A stretch of DNA of 64,000 bases from Flavobacterium potami (lineage in GTDB: Bacteria; Bacteroidota; Bacteroidia; Flavobacteriales; Flavobacteriaceae). Each line of letters starts with the position of its first letter. Position 1 is the first letter of the stretch. Positions 53,308-61,485 of this stretch are shown here, piece after piece. Location of the stretch: NCBI RefSeq assembly GCF_020026915.1, contig NZ_JAINUY010000001.1:434001-498000 (forward strand), in the 5' to 3' direction. The notes below the pieces were generated by a model. The model searched no databases. It was given only the letters and a program-made list of their open reading frames with translations, and was not told the DNA's origin. A program made the position numbers and the translations under genes.

Positions 53308-56300
53308 CTATTTACACTTCGCCAATATCTCTTTTACTTCTGTTTTACAGCTTCCGCAGCCTAAACCTGCGCCTGTATTTTTACACAATTCAGTAAAATC
53401 GTTTACACCGCCTTTAATTGTTTCTTCGATGTTTCCGGCGCCTACTTGACTGCAGGAACAGACTAGTTTTCCTAATACCGGTTTTGCGTTTGAGCTCCCT
53501 CTTAAAAGCGTATTTCGTTTGTCTGATAATTCAATTTTGCTTTCGATCATGGTTTTGAATTCCGCAAATTCGTTTTTATCGCCCATTAAAATTGCACCAA
53601 CTAAAAGATCATCTTTTACAATGCATTTTTTATAATAGCGTTTCTTCAAATCGGTAAAAACAATTTCTTCGTATGAATCGTCATTTTCTGGAATAGTTAA
53701 ATCGCCAATACTGCAAAGGTTGATATCTTCCAATTTTAGGATATTCATTAAAATCGAACCTTTGTAATAACTGCTGATATCGCCTGCAAGGAAATTTGCT
53801 AGAATGTTTGCTTGTTCTTCGGCGGCAGAGGTGATTCCAAAAAGTTTACCGTTGAATTCAGCTATTTCTCCAATCGCAAAAATGTCCGGATTTGACGTCT
53901 GTAAATACTGATTTACTTTAACGCCGCGTCCGCATGCTAATCCGCTTTCGCGAGCAATTTCGATATTCGGAATGGTTCCAATAGTATAGACGATCGCATT
54001 TGCCGTAATGATTTTACCGCTTTTTAAAGCAATTTCAATTTCATTTGGATTATCAGTTTCAAAAACGGTACTGACTTCATTATCAAAATAAATCTGAATA
54101 TCACGAAGCTGTACTTCTTCAGCCAATAACTTGCTTGAAATTCGGTCTAACTGGCGTTCCATCAAGCGAGAAGCGCGCTGAATAATTGTAGTTTTTACTT
54201 TTTTATGTTTTAAAGCGGCAGCCAATTCTAACCCGAGTAAACCACCGCCGATAATGACAACATGTTGTTCTTCTGGCGGAAGATTGGTGCTGTCTAAATG
54301 TTTCTTTAAACGATCGGCATCTTCTTTTCTTCTAACTGTAAAACGTCCAGGAAGATGAAGTTGCGCATTTTCTGGTACAAAAGGACGGCTTCCGGTTGCC
54401 ATAATTAGCGAATCGAACGTATGCGTTTCGCCTTGACTATCGGTAATCGTTTTTAGTTTAGTATCTATTTTATCAATAGAAACTCCAGCTTTCATGGTAA
54501 TTTTTAGCTTATTGAAAGTTTCGCCGTCTTTGACTTTTAAAAGCTGTTCCCAAGTGAATTCTCCAGTCATATATTCTGGAAGCAAAACGCGGTTGTAAAA
54601 CGGATTTACTTCATTAGAAAAAACAATAATTTCATCGGTTGAATTGAATTCGCGATAGTTCTGAATAAATCGGAACGAAGCTGCACCCGCGCCAACAATT
54701 GCGATTTTTTGAAATGGCTTTACATATTTTTTAATCGAAACGGTTGTAAACTTAAAATCAGGTTCTTTTGAAACTGGATCGACAACGGTATTCGTTAAAT
54801 TATTGGTTCTGTTTAAATCGTTTTCAAGCTGTTTTCCCCAATGCATTGGTAAGAAAAGCACTTTTTCTTTGATCGAATCGGTCACTTTTGCTTTTACGCG
54901 AACTTCTCCGTTTTTGCTTGAAACGACAACAATATCACCGTTTTTAATATCGTTTTTAAAAGCATCAATCGGATTTATTTCTAAAACCGGACTCGGAATA
55001 TGCGTCAATAATCTTGAAACTTTACCAGTCTTGGTCATCGTATGCCATTGATCACGAATTCTTCCTGTGGTTAAAATAAAAGGAAACTCGTCATTGGGTT
55101 GAACCGATGTGTTTTCTATAGAAACAGGAAGATTAAAAATCGCTTTTCCAGATGGTGTATAGAATTTTTTATCTGTAAACAATCTTGGAGTTCCCGGATG
55201 ATTATAATCTGGAACAGGCCATTGAAAAGTGCCTTCACTTTTTAAACGGTTATAATTTAAAAATGAAATATCAATATTAGTGTTTTTGGTAAGCGCACAA
55301 TGTTCTTTGTAAACTTCTTCGGCACTGTTGAAATTGAATCCGTTGAAATTCATTTTTTTAGCAAAACGAATCAAAATTTCAATGTCTGGAAGTGCTTCTC
55401 CCGGCGGATTAATTCCTTTTGGAAGATAGGAAATACGACGTTCTGAATTGGTCATCGTTCCTTCTTTTTCCAGCCAGCCCGCTGCAGGCAATAATAAATC
55501 GGCAAATTTGGCTGTATCGGCATTATGCGAAATATCCTGAACTACGACGAATTTGGCATTTTGAAGTGCTTTTTCGGCTCTTCTGGAATCGGGCAAACTC
55601 ACTAACGGATTGGTGCAGATAATCCAAACAGCTTTCATTTTTCCAGATTCTAAAGCTTCGAACATTTCTGTTGCGGTTAAACCCGGTTTATCTGAAATTT
55701 CGTCAACGCCCCAAAAGTCGGCAACTTCTTTACGATGTGTTGGGTTGGCAATGTCTTTGTGCGCGGCCAAAAGTGTCGCCATTCCTCCAACTTCGCGTCC
55801 GCCCATTGCGTTGGGTTGACCCGTTAATGAAAATGGCCCGGAACCTGGTTTTCCGACTTGTCCAGTCAATAAAGATAAATTCAGTAAAGCTGTATTTTTA
55901 TCAACGCCAACGGCACTTTGGTTTAATCCCATTGCCCAAAGCGAAATAAAACCTTTGGCTTTTCCGATAATATCGGCAGCCAATTTAATATCGTTTACGG
56001 GAATTCCGCAAAGTTTTGAAGCTTTTTCAAGTGAAGTTCCTAAAACTAAATCTTTATATTGTTTGAAATTTTCTGCGTTGTTTTTGACGAAATCATGATC
56101 AACATAACCTTTTTCGATAATGCGTTTGGCGATTGCATGATATAAAATAATGTCTGAACCCGGAATAATCTGTAAATGTAAATCGGCGAAAGCAGCGGTA
56201 TCTGTTCTTCTCGGATCGATGCAGATGATTTTAGTTTTCGGATTTTTTTCTTTGTGTTTTTCTAATCTTCTAAAAAGAATAGGGTGGCACCAAGCCGGAT

Positions 56301-56826
56301 TTGCGCCTGTAATTAAAAAGGTGTCTGCCAATTCGATATCATCGTAAGCAATGGGTACAGAATCTTCTCCGAAAGTCTTTTTGTAACCCACAACCGCAGA
56401 ACTCATGCAAAGTCTGGAATTGGTGTCGATATTATTGGTTTTCAAGAAGCCTTTTACGAGTTTGTTAACTAAGTAATATTCCTCTGTTAAACATTGTCCA
56501 GAAATGTAAAATCCAACACTGTCTGGTCCGTGTTTTTTTATGATAGAAGAAAAAACAGCAGCAGCGCGATCCAAAGCGGTATCCCAACTTACGCGTTCCA
56601 ACGGATAATTTTTGCTTCCGCGCATTTCCGGATATAAAATTCTGTCTGAAGTATCGTTAACTACGTAGTGCAGGTTCATTCCTTTAGAGCAAAGCATTCC
56701 TTTGTTTACAGGATGATCTTTGTCGCCTTCGACCATTACACCATTTTTAGCATCGTTGGTCACGATTATACCACAGCCAACACCGCAGTAGGAACAGGTA
56801 GTTTTGATCTTAGTACTTTGCATCAC
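53308..56826 (-). CDS. Assimilatory-type nitrate reductase fused to NADH/FAD module and BFD-like 2Fe-2S domain
   Basis: The protein has 1172 aa. The molybdopterin reductase part (about 1-680) has the 4Fe-4S ligands Cys11, Cys14, Cys18 and Cys46, the Mo-ligand region NSRLCMSSAVVGYKK and GQPNAMGGREVGG, all NasA-like. From about 690 a pyridine-nucleotide-disulfide reductase-like module follows (KIAIVGAGAASFRF, MATGSRPFVPE, VIIGGGLLGLELAAAL, IFAIGEIAE), as in the front of NirB. The end (about 1115-1172) is BFD-like with VCSCSQVG and GCGSCKTE. It lacks the sirohaem domains of NirB. So NADH could feed nitrate reduction in one chain in the cytoplasm. It is divergent from the FNR-like gene. Confidence 0.92.
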   Translation of the reverse strand: MMQSTKIKTTCSYCGVGCGIIVTNDAKNGVMVEGDKDHPVNKGMLCSKGMNLHYVVNDTSDRILYPEMRGSKNYPLERVSWDTALDRAAAVFSSIIKKHGPDSVGFYISGQCLTEEYYLVNKLVKGFLKTNNIDTNSRLCMSSAVVGYKKTFGEDSVPIAYDDIELADTFLITGANPAWCHPILFRRLEKHKEKNPKTKIICIDPRRTDTAAFADLHLQIIPGSDIILYHAIAKRIIEKGYVDHDFVKNNAENFKQYKDLVLGTSLEKASKLCGIPVNDIKLAADIIGKAKGFISLWAMGLNQSAVGVDKNTALLNLSLLTGQVGKPGSGPFSLTGQPNAMGGREVGGMATLLAAHKDIANPTHRKEVADFWGVDEISDKPGLTATEMFEALESGKMKAVWIICTNPLVSLPDSRRAEKALQNAKFVVVQDISHNADTAKFADLLLPAAGWLEKEGTMTNSERRISYLPKGINPPGEALPDIEILIRFAKKMNFNGFNFNSAEEVYKEHCALTKNTNIDISFLNYNRLKSEGTFQWPVPDYNHPGTPRLFTDKKFYTPSGKAIFNLPVSIENTSVQPNDEFPFILTTGRIRDQWHTMTKTGKVSRLLTHIPSPVLEINPIDAFKNDIKNGDIVVVSSKNGEVRVKAKVTDSIKEKVLFLPMHWGKQLENDLNRTNNLTNTVVDPVSKEPDFKFTTVSIKKYVKPFQKIAIVGAGAASFRFIQNYREFNSTDEIIVFSNEVNPFYNRVLLPEYMTGEFTWEQLLKVKDGETFNKLKITMKAGVSIDKIDTKLKTITDSQGETHTFDSLIMATGSRPFVPENAQLHLPGRFTVRRKEDADRLKKHLDSTNLPPEEQHVVIIGGGLLGLELAAALKHKKVKTTIIQRASRLMERQLDRISSKLLAEEVQLRDIQIYFDNEVSTVFETDNPNEIEIALKSGKIITANAIVYTIGTIPNIEIARESGLACGRGVKVNQYLQTSNPDIFAIGEIAEFNGKLFGITSAAEEQANILANFLAGDISSYYKGSILMNILKLEDINLCSIGDLTIPENDDSYEEIVFTDLKKRYYKKCIVKDDLLVGAILMGDKNEFAEFKTMIESKIELSDKRNTLLRGSSNAKPVLGKLVCSCSQVGAGNIEETIKGGVNDFTELCKNTGAGLGCGSCKTEVKEILAKCK

Positions 56827-56863
56827 ATCTTAGTTTTAAATAAATCACTTACTTAACTTGAAA

Positions 56864-56871
56864 CAAAAATA
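56864..56871 (-). promoter_or_regulatory. -7 box (TATTTTTG) of the fused nitrate reductase gene
   Basis: The minus strand reads TATTTTTG, predicting a start at about 56857. ATAAGTA (56869-56875) overlaps its upstream edge. No standard -33 TTG is evident, which suits an activator-dependent promoter. Confidence 0.5.
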
Positions 56872-56879
56872 AGTATTTT

Positions 56880-56897
56880 TTAAGTATTAATACTTAA
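56880..56897. promoter_or_regulatory. Perfect 18-bp palindrome between the fused reductase and FNR-like genes
   Basis: TTAAGTATTAATACTTAA is fully self-complementary. Its centre (56888.5) lies at -40.5 relative to the predicted start of the FNR-like gene (56929), the classical activator position of CRP/FNR proteins, and at about -31.5 for the divergent gene. Confidence 0.65.
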
Positions 56898-56914
56898 TTT
56901 TTAATTTATTTTTT

Positions 56915-56922
56915 TACTTTTG
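56915..56922 (+). promoter_or_regulatory. -7 box (TACTTTTG) of the FNR-like regulator gene
   Basis: TACTTTTG matches TAnnTTTG and predicts a start at about 56929, 50 bases before the ATG. A -33 TTG is missing. Confidence 0.5.
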
Positions 56923-56978
56923 ATGAAAAGAAATGAGTAACAACAAATTAGTTTTTAATGTGCTAAAACTTAGAACTC

Positions 56979-57683
56979 ATGAAAGAAGAACAAACTGTAT
57001 GTTATTCCTGTACAAATGAAAATTGCTTTATCAAGAAACATTTGCATTTAGAACAAATGATAACTTATATTTCTAAAAAACAGAATATAACCTGCAAAAA
57101 ATCGGATCCGTTTATTACCGAAGGGGCACCTTTGCAAGGACTTTATTTTATTTGTAAAGGAAAAGCCAAAACGGTTAAAACGGGAATTAATGGTCGTGAG
57201 CAAATTGTACGTTTAACTACAAATGGCGATATCATTGGTTTTCGCGGATTTGGAACGAGCAAGCGTTATTTAATTGGAGCTTATGCGCTTGAAGATACGG
57301 TTTTGTGTAATTTTAGTAACGAAACAATGCAGGAAATTTTACATCATATTCCTGAATTTACCTACGCTTTAATGTTGTTTTATGCCGAAGAATTGAACAA
57401 AAGCGAAAATAATATTCGAAAGATTGCTCACATGAATGTACGCGAACGTGTAATTGATTTGTTGCTTTATATTCATCGCAAATTCGGTCAAAGAAATGGT
57501 TTAATTGATATTGAGCTTTCGCGAAAGGAAATCGCAGACTTTGCTGGAACTACAGAAGAGCAGGCGATACGTATTTTATCAAGTTTGAAAAAAGAAGCTT
57601 TGATTAAAACGGAAGGAAAACGTGTTGGGATTTTAGAAGTTTCAGAATTACGATCTGAAATTATGGAGCATAAGTATTTTTGA
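56979..57683 (+). CDS. Crp/Fnr-family transcriptional regulator with N-terminal cysteines
   Basis: The protein has 234 aa. Cys8, Cys11 and Cys16 (CYSCTNENC) plus further cysteines (for example Cys39) resemble the arrangement that holds the oxygen-sensing 4Fe-4S cluster in FNR. The cyclic-nucleotide-type beta-roll (about 45-130) is followed by a long dimer helix and a helix-turn-helix with LSRKEIADFAGTTEEQAIRILSS cut by a recognition helix reading EEQAIR. This keeps the Glu and Arg that contact DNA in CRP/FNR. It is divergent from the fused nitrate reductase gene, which it likely controls. Ligand or cluster is not proven by sequence. Confidence 0.88.
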   Translation: MKEEQTVCYSCTNENCFIKKHLHLEQMITYISKKQNITCKKSDPFITEGAPLQGLYFICKGKAKTVKTGINGREQIVRLTTNGDIIGFRGFGTSKRYLIGAYALEDTVLCNFSNETMQEILHHIPEFTYALMLFYAEELNKSENNIRKIAHMNVRERVIDLLLYIHRKFGQRNGLIDIELSRKEIADFAGTTEEQAIRILSSLKKEALIKTEGKRVGILEVSELRSEIMEHKYF

Positions 57684-57685
57684 TT

Positions 57686-57751
57686 TGAGTTACAAAGTGA
57701 CAAAGAGACAAAGTTACAAAGGCTTGTAGAGACGCACCGTAGTGCATCTCT
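57686..57751. repeat. 8-bp ACAAAGTG-type repeats and a hairpin between converging genes
   Basis: ACAAAGTG/ACAAAGAG/ACAAAGTT units run from 57692 to 57722. Then AGAGACGCAC (57728-57737) pairs with GTGCATCTCT (57742-57751) with one G-T-type mismatch. This may end both the FNR-like and the methyltransferase transcripts. Confidence 0.55.
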
Positions 57752-57761
57752 GCGTTGTATT

Positions 57762-58385
57762 TTATTTTTTTCTTCCCACAAATCGAATTACAGAACCAGT
57801 TCCGTTGTGAAATAAACCTTCGTTGAGTTCGATTTCTTTTTCTTCTAATTTGATGATTTCATAATTATGAAAATCGGCTTTTATTTCTTCTATTGAAAAT
57901 AAAGATTCAATGTCTTTTGGTCCGCCAACTTTTTCATTTTTGGTAACATATTCCAAATGCTTTTTACTGAAAGCTTCAAAAATTATAATTCCGCCTTTTC
58001 TTAAAAGTTGATTCAGCTGTTTGTGGATTTCAGATTTTATGACAGCTGGAAAATGTGCATAAATTAAAGCGATTGCATCAAATTGGTTTTCGTGAAAATC
58101 TAAAGTTTCCAATTCTCCAACTTGATAATCGATTGAAACATTATTGTTTTTTGCTAAAAGAAGCGCTTTGTTTCTACCTTCTTCACTAATATCAAAAGCG
58201 GAAACTTCCCAACCTAATGTCGAGGCAAAAACGGCATTTCTTCCTTCGCCTTCAGCAGGGAAAAGAATAGTTCCAGGTTTTAGTTTTTCTATTTGTTCTT
58301 TTAAATAATTGTTGGGTTCTTCGCCGTATGCAAATTCTTCGGTTTTGTAGCGGTCGTCCCATCTTTGAGTCCAGGTGTTGTTCAT
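57762..58385 (-). CDS. Class I SAM-dependent methyltransferase (TehB/thiopurine-like)
   Basis: The protein has 207 aa. [17 protein letters not shown] is the usual opening of the TehB/thiopurine-type group, followed by the SAM loop [12 protein letters not shown], the acidic ribose-binding SAFDISEEG, and the motif [12 protein letters not shown]. The substrate cannot be told; tellurite, thiol or metalloid methylation is known in this group. It lies 5 bp after the EEP-family gene on the same strand. There is no evident tie to nitrate use. Confidence 0.87.
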   Translation of the reverse strand: MNNTWTQRWDDRYKTEEFAYGEEPNNYLKEQIEKLKPGTILFPAEGEGRNAVFASTLGWEVSAFDISEEGRNKALLLAKNNNVSIDYQVGELETLDFHENQFDAIALIYAHFPAVIKSEIHKQLNQLLRKGGIIIFEAFSKKHLEYVTKNEKVGGPKDIESLFSIEEIKADFHNYEIIKLEEKEIELNEGLFHNGTGSVIRFVGRKK

Positions 58386-58390
58386 TTGGT

Positions 58391-59104
58391 TTATATATTG
58401 AATTTAATAATTAAAGGTTTATGATCACTATGCATTGTCCAATCTTGATAACTTCCAATTTCGACACTTTCTAAAGCCTCAATAAAATCATTTGAAGCAA
58501 AACAATAATCAAGATGATAAGGTTTGTTTTCATGGCGATATAGATACCAAGTTGGATGTTCTTCCTTGCCTTGAATTTGATCGAAGTATTTATGATATGC
58601 GCTGAAAATATTCTTTTCGGCCAATTTATTTACAACTGTAGTATGATTTCCTTCTCTTCGTGGTTTGTCCCAAATCGTGTTGCTGTTAAAATCTCCAATT
58701 AAGATGGTTTTGGTTTCTTGGATCAAATCTTCATAATAATTAATCGCTTTCCAGATTTGAGTTACATAAGCTCCGTCTTTGTCTGCGGGATTATTCGCCC
58801 ATATCGCGAACATGGTAAAATCAACTTCTCCGCCAGTTACAACAATTGGAAGGATATTTTTGAAATCTGGATTATGGCATTCCAAAAGTTGAAATCGATA
58901 TTCTCCAAAAGAAAAAACGCCAATTCCTTTATTCGGATTTGTGCCGTACCAAAGAATGTCTGAAGGTAATTTTGTGCCGTCAGAAAATTTGAGTTTTTCA
59001 GGACTTTCGCACTCAGAAATTACAACAATATCCGGATTAAAAGCTTGAAGATATTGAGCTTTTTTTCTGAATGCCATGTTGCAATTCCAAGCAATGATTT
59101 TCAT
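58391..59104 (-). CDS. Endonuclease/exonuclease/phosphatase-family protein
   Basis: The protein has 237 aa with the EEP-family active-site blocks in order: [20 protein letters not shown] (metal Glu), [12 protein letters not shown] and the final SDHKPLII with catalytic Asp-His. The fold covers DNA-repair nucleases and phosphodiesterases; there is no signal peptide, so a cytoplasmic nuclease or phosphatase is likely. Its start lies 23 bp after the following secreted protein gene, and it ends 5 bp before the methyltransferase gene. Confidence 0.88.
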   Translation of the reverse strand: MKIIAWNCNMAFRKKAQYLQAFNPDIVVISECESPEKLKFSDGTKLPSDILWYGTNPNKGIGVFSFGEYRFQLLECHNPDFKNILPIVVTGGEVDFTMFAIWANNPADKDGAYVTQIWKAINYYEDLIQETKTILIGDFNSNTIWDKPRREGNHTTVVNKLAEKNIFSAYHKYFDQIQGKEEHPTWYLYRHENKPYHLDYCFASNDFIEALESVEIGSYQDWTMHSDHKPLIIKFNI

Positions 59105-59127
59105 TATTAATGATATTTTGTGATTTC

Positions 59128-59499
59128 TTAATCTGCACCTAAAAAAAATGTTTTTCCATCAATTACATTAACTTCAGCATAATTATGTTTTCCCATAACG
59201 ACAAGCAATTTTTTAGACTTATAGCTAAAATATCTGATTTTTGGTTCGCCAACTTCTGGTTTTCCACAAATAGCTATAACATTAGTTTGCCATTGCAATT
59301 TCTTGTTTTTATATGCAGAAATGGTTTGGAGATCTTTTTCAACGTAGTAAATAATATTATTTTTTTCAATTCCTCTTTTTGGTGTTTCAGAAATATTTAT
59401 TTCCAAATCTTTTGAAACTAATTTAGGGTCAAATGTTTGAGCAAAATTTATATGAGTTGAAAATAATGCTAAAATTATAAATTTGATGATTGGTTTCAT
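59128..59499 (-). CDS. Small secreted protein, tandem paralogue 1
   Basis: The protein has 123 aa with a signal peptide (about 1-20, ending FAQ). It is clearly related to the product of 59610-59975: both contain YYVE(K/N)DLQTISAYK and LQWQTNVIAICG / LKWQTNVISICG, and both end with an LLVVMGKH or LLIVMGKH block. The family is not recognised; repeated beta-strands are likely. The two arose by tandem duplication. Confidence 0.75.
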   Translation of the reverse strand: MKPIIKFIILALFSTHINFAQTFDPKLVSKDLEINISETPKRGIEKNNIIYYVEKDLQTISAYKNKKLQWQTNVIAICGKPEVGEPKIRYFSYKSKKLLVVMGKHNYAEVNVIDGKTFFLGAD

Positions 59500-59524
59500 A
59501 TTAGAAGTAATTGAAATGCTATAT

Positions 59525-59532
59525 CAAATATA
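59525..59532 (-). promoter_or_regulatory. -7 box (TATATTTG) of secreted paralogue 1
   Basis: The minus strand reads TATATTTG, identical to the box before paralogue 2, with a predicted start at about 59518, 19 bases before the ATG. The duplication seems to have included this promoter. Confidence 0.5.
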
Positions 59533-59543
59533 TCGATTTAAAA

Positions 59544-59580
59544 CAAAAAAATACCTTTTCCCAAATATGAAAAAAGGTAT
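59544..59580 (-). terminator. Rho-independent terminator of secreted paralogue 2
   Basis: ATACCTTTT (59551-59559) pairs with AAAAGGTAT (59572-59580). The minus strand continues with a T run, suiting the gene that ends at 59610. Confidence 0.75.
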
Positions 59581-59609
59581 CTATTATATATGATTTTAAA
59601 TGTAGAATC

Positions 59610-59975
59610 TTAACCAACAAGTCTTGTTGTACCGCAATTGATATCAATTTCTGCAAAATGATGTTTTCCCATCACGATAAGCAATTTATCTGTATTGTAA
59701 CCGATGTATCTTATTTCAGGATTTCCTTTTTGGGGATTTCCGCAAATAGAAATTACATTGGTTTGCCATTTCAGTTTCTTCCTTTTGTAGGCAGATATGG
59801 TTTGTAAATCATTTTCAACATAGTAGACAATGTTGTTTTTTTTGATTCCTCTTTTTTCTGTTTTTGCAAAATTTATTTCTGAGCCTTTAGAAATTAAAGC
59901 ATCATTTAATTTTTGGGCAATACCAGATTGTGTCACCATGAAGGTTAACATGGATAATTTTAGAAATGGTTTCAT
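59610..59975 (-). CDS. Small secreted protein, tandem paralogue 2
   Basis: The protein has 121 aa with a signal peptide (about 1-20, ending IAQ). It shares most of its length with paralogue 1 (KRGIKKNNIVYYVENDLQTI against KRGIEKNNIIYYVEKDLQTI), but its end differs (INCGTTRLVG). Function unknown. It has its own promoter and terminator, so it is transcribed on its own. Confidence 0.75.
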   Translation of the reverse strand: MKPFLKLSMLTFMVTQSGIAQKLNDALISKGSEINFAKTEKRGIKKNNIVYYVENDLQTISAYKRKKLKWQTNVISICGNPQKGNPEIRYIGYNTDKLLIVMGKHHFAEIDINCGTTRLVG

Positions 59976-60005
59976 TAGGATAGAATTTGGGGTTCATAAT
60001 CGATT

Positions 60006-60035
60006 CAAATATAGACAATTAAATGATATGACAAA
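60006..60035 (-). promoter_or_regulatory. Promoter of secreted paralogue 2 (TTTG, 18 bp, TATATTTG)
   Basis: The minus strand has TTTG (60032-60035) and TATATTTG (60006-60013) 18 bp apart, a full consensus match, predicting a start at about 59999. Confidence 0.6.
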
Positions 60036-60045
60036 CCTTTGTATG

Positions 60046-60090
60046 TTAAAAAAAAATTACCCTTTTCTAAAATCAGAAAAGGGTAATTTT
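60046..60090 (-). terminator. Strong Rho-independent terminator of the porin gene
   Basis: AAAATTACCCTTTTCT (60053-60068) pairs perfectly over 16 bp with 60075-60090 around a 6-base loop, and a T run follows on the minus strand. Confidence 0.9.
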
Positions 60091-60113
60091 AACAACTTAA
60101 TTTTATAAAAAAT

Positions 60114-61391
60114 TTATTTTTTCCAACTGAAAATTTTCGGATCAACAGAAATCATTAACCAAGCCCAGTTATTGGTATGGCTCGTATCACCACCTTTTAC
60201 AAATTCCATTGTTTTAGATCCAAACATTTGAGAATAACCTCCCGTTACAGTTATGTTTTTCTTGAAATTATAACCAAAAGTGGCATCAATCTCAGTTCCT
60301 AAATACGAATCTAATTTTTTGTTTAGAGGAACATTGACTACATCAGCAGCAGTTAAAAATACATGCGGAATCAAAGCAAACTGCCATTTGTTTACATTGT
60401 AGTTTAATTTAATAAAAGCATCTTGCAAGCCATAGCTGTTGTTATAGTTTCCAACATAAAAATAGTCCATATAACCGTTAAATCCGTGGTTGGTTCCAAA
60501 AAGCGGATTGAAAGATTTGATTACCGTACTTCCATCATTTGAAGATTTTCCAGATAAAAATTCGTAACCTAAATCTATTTTAAAAGCGTTTGTTACGTTG
60601 TAGCCTAAATTGGCAGCGGCATTCCAAGCGCTTACTTGCTTGTCATTACTTTTTCCAGTTTGTCCGTAAAGCCAAAAACTAGTGTCTAATTTGTCTTTTT
60701 TGTAAGTAACATAAGGTCCAAAAGTTTGTTTGTAATTCACCAGAATTTTATTCTCTGGAGTATTTGGATTACGAGTAAATTCATAACCTGTATTCATTAC
60801 TAAAAAGCTTGCACCTAAATTTTCGCTAAAATTTTTATGATACCACGCATATTGCATATTTTTATACATATTAGGTACCGTATAAGCAGTTTGAACAAGA
60901 TTTTCGGCATCTGAGTTGTATGCGCCTCCAAAATCTAATTTTTGAGTTTCATCATGATAAGACACCGTTAATGCATCGTGGCTTTGTCCTTGCTGTGCCC
61001 AATCCAATCCTCCAAGAATACGTTGATTGTCATAAGAAAGCACTTGACGCCCCATTCTTGTGCTCCATTTTTCTGTAAAATTATATTGTGCCCAAGCTTC
61101 GAAAACTGCTACTCCGTTTTTATCGGCAGGAGCTATAGTTGATACGTCGCCCCAAGTTCTTGTGTTTTGTAAAGTCAGTTTTACAATAAAATCCTCTTGT
61201 TTGTAATTAATACTTAAACGGGAACGTTGTGAAATCTGCGATGTTCCTTCTTGACCATAATTCAGCGGTTGTTTGAATCCGTTTCTATATTCAAAACGAG
61301 GCCTGATTTGTAGATTTACATCTAATTCTTGGGCTTGGATTTCGAAACTTAATCCTAGAATAAGTATTAAAATTAGTTTAAGTTTTTTCAT
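60114..61391 (-). CDS. Outer-membrane porin, alginate-export-like beta-barrel
   Basis: The protein has 425 aa with a signal peptide (about 1-20, ending IQAQ). The mature part has the alternating pattern of a beta-barrel, with RPRFEYRNGFKQ near the front, and SQRSRLSINYKQ and GRQVLSYDNQRILGG blocks as found in the alginate-export-like porin family. It lies 94 bp behind narK on the same strand and is probably in the same transcript, so it may let nitrate or nitrite through the outer membrane. That role is inference; alginate transport is not implied. Confidence 0.75.
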   Translation of the reverse strand: MKKLKLILILILGLSFEIQAQELDVNLQIRPRFEYRNGFKQPLNYGQEGTSQISQRSRLSINYKQEDFIVKLTLQNTRTWGDVSTIAPADKNGVAVFEAWAQYNFTEKWSTRMGRQVLSYDNQRILGGLDWAQQGQSHDALTVSYHDETQKLDFGGAYNSDAENLVQTAYTVPNMYKNMQYAWYHKNFSENLGASFLVMNTGYEFTRNPNTPENKILVNYKQTFGPYVTYKKDKLDTSFWLYGQTGKSNDKQVSAWNAAANLGYNVTNAFKIDLGYEFLSGKSSNDGSTVIKSFNPLFGTNHGFNGYMDYFYVGNYNNSYGLQDAFIKLNYNVNKWQFALIPHVFLTAADVVNVPLNKKLDSYLGTEIDATFGYNFKKNITVTGGYSQMFGSKTMEFVKGGDTSHTNNWAWLMISVDPKIFSWKK

Positions 61392-61485
61392 AAAATTATT
61401 TGATTTATTTTAGGGTAAATTTATAGGAAAAAGCCGTCATTTATTATGATTTAAATCATGTTTCTAATTTTTTTTTAATATAGTA

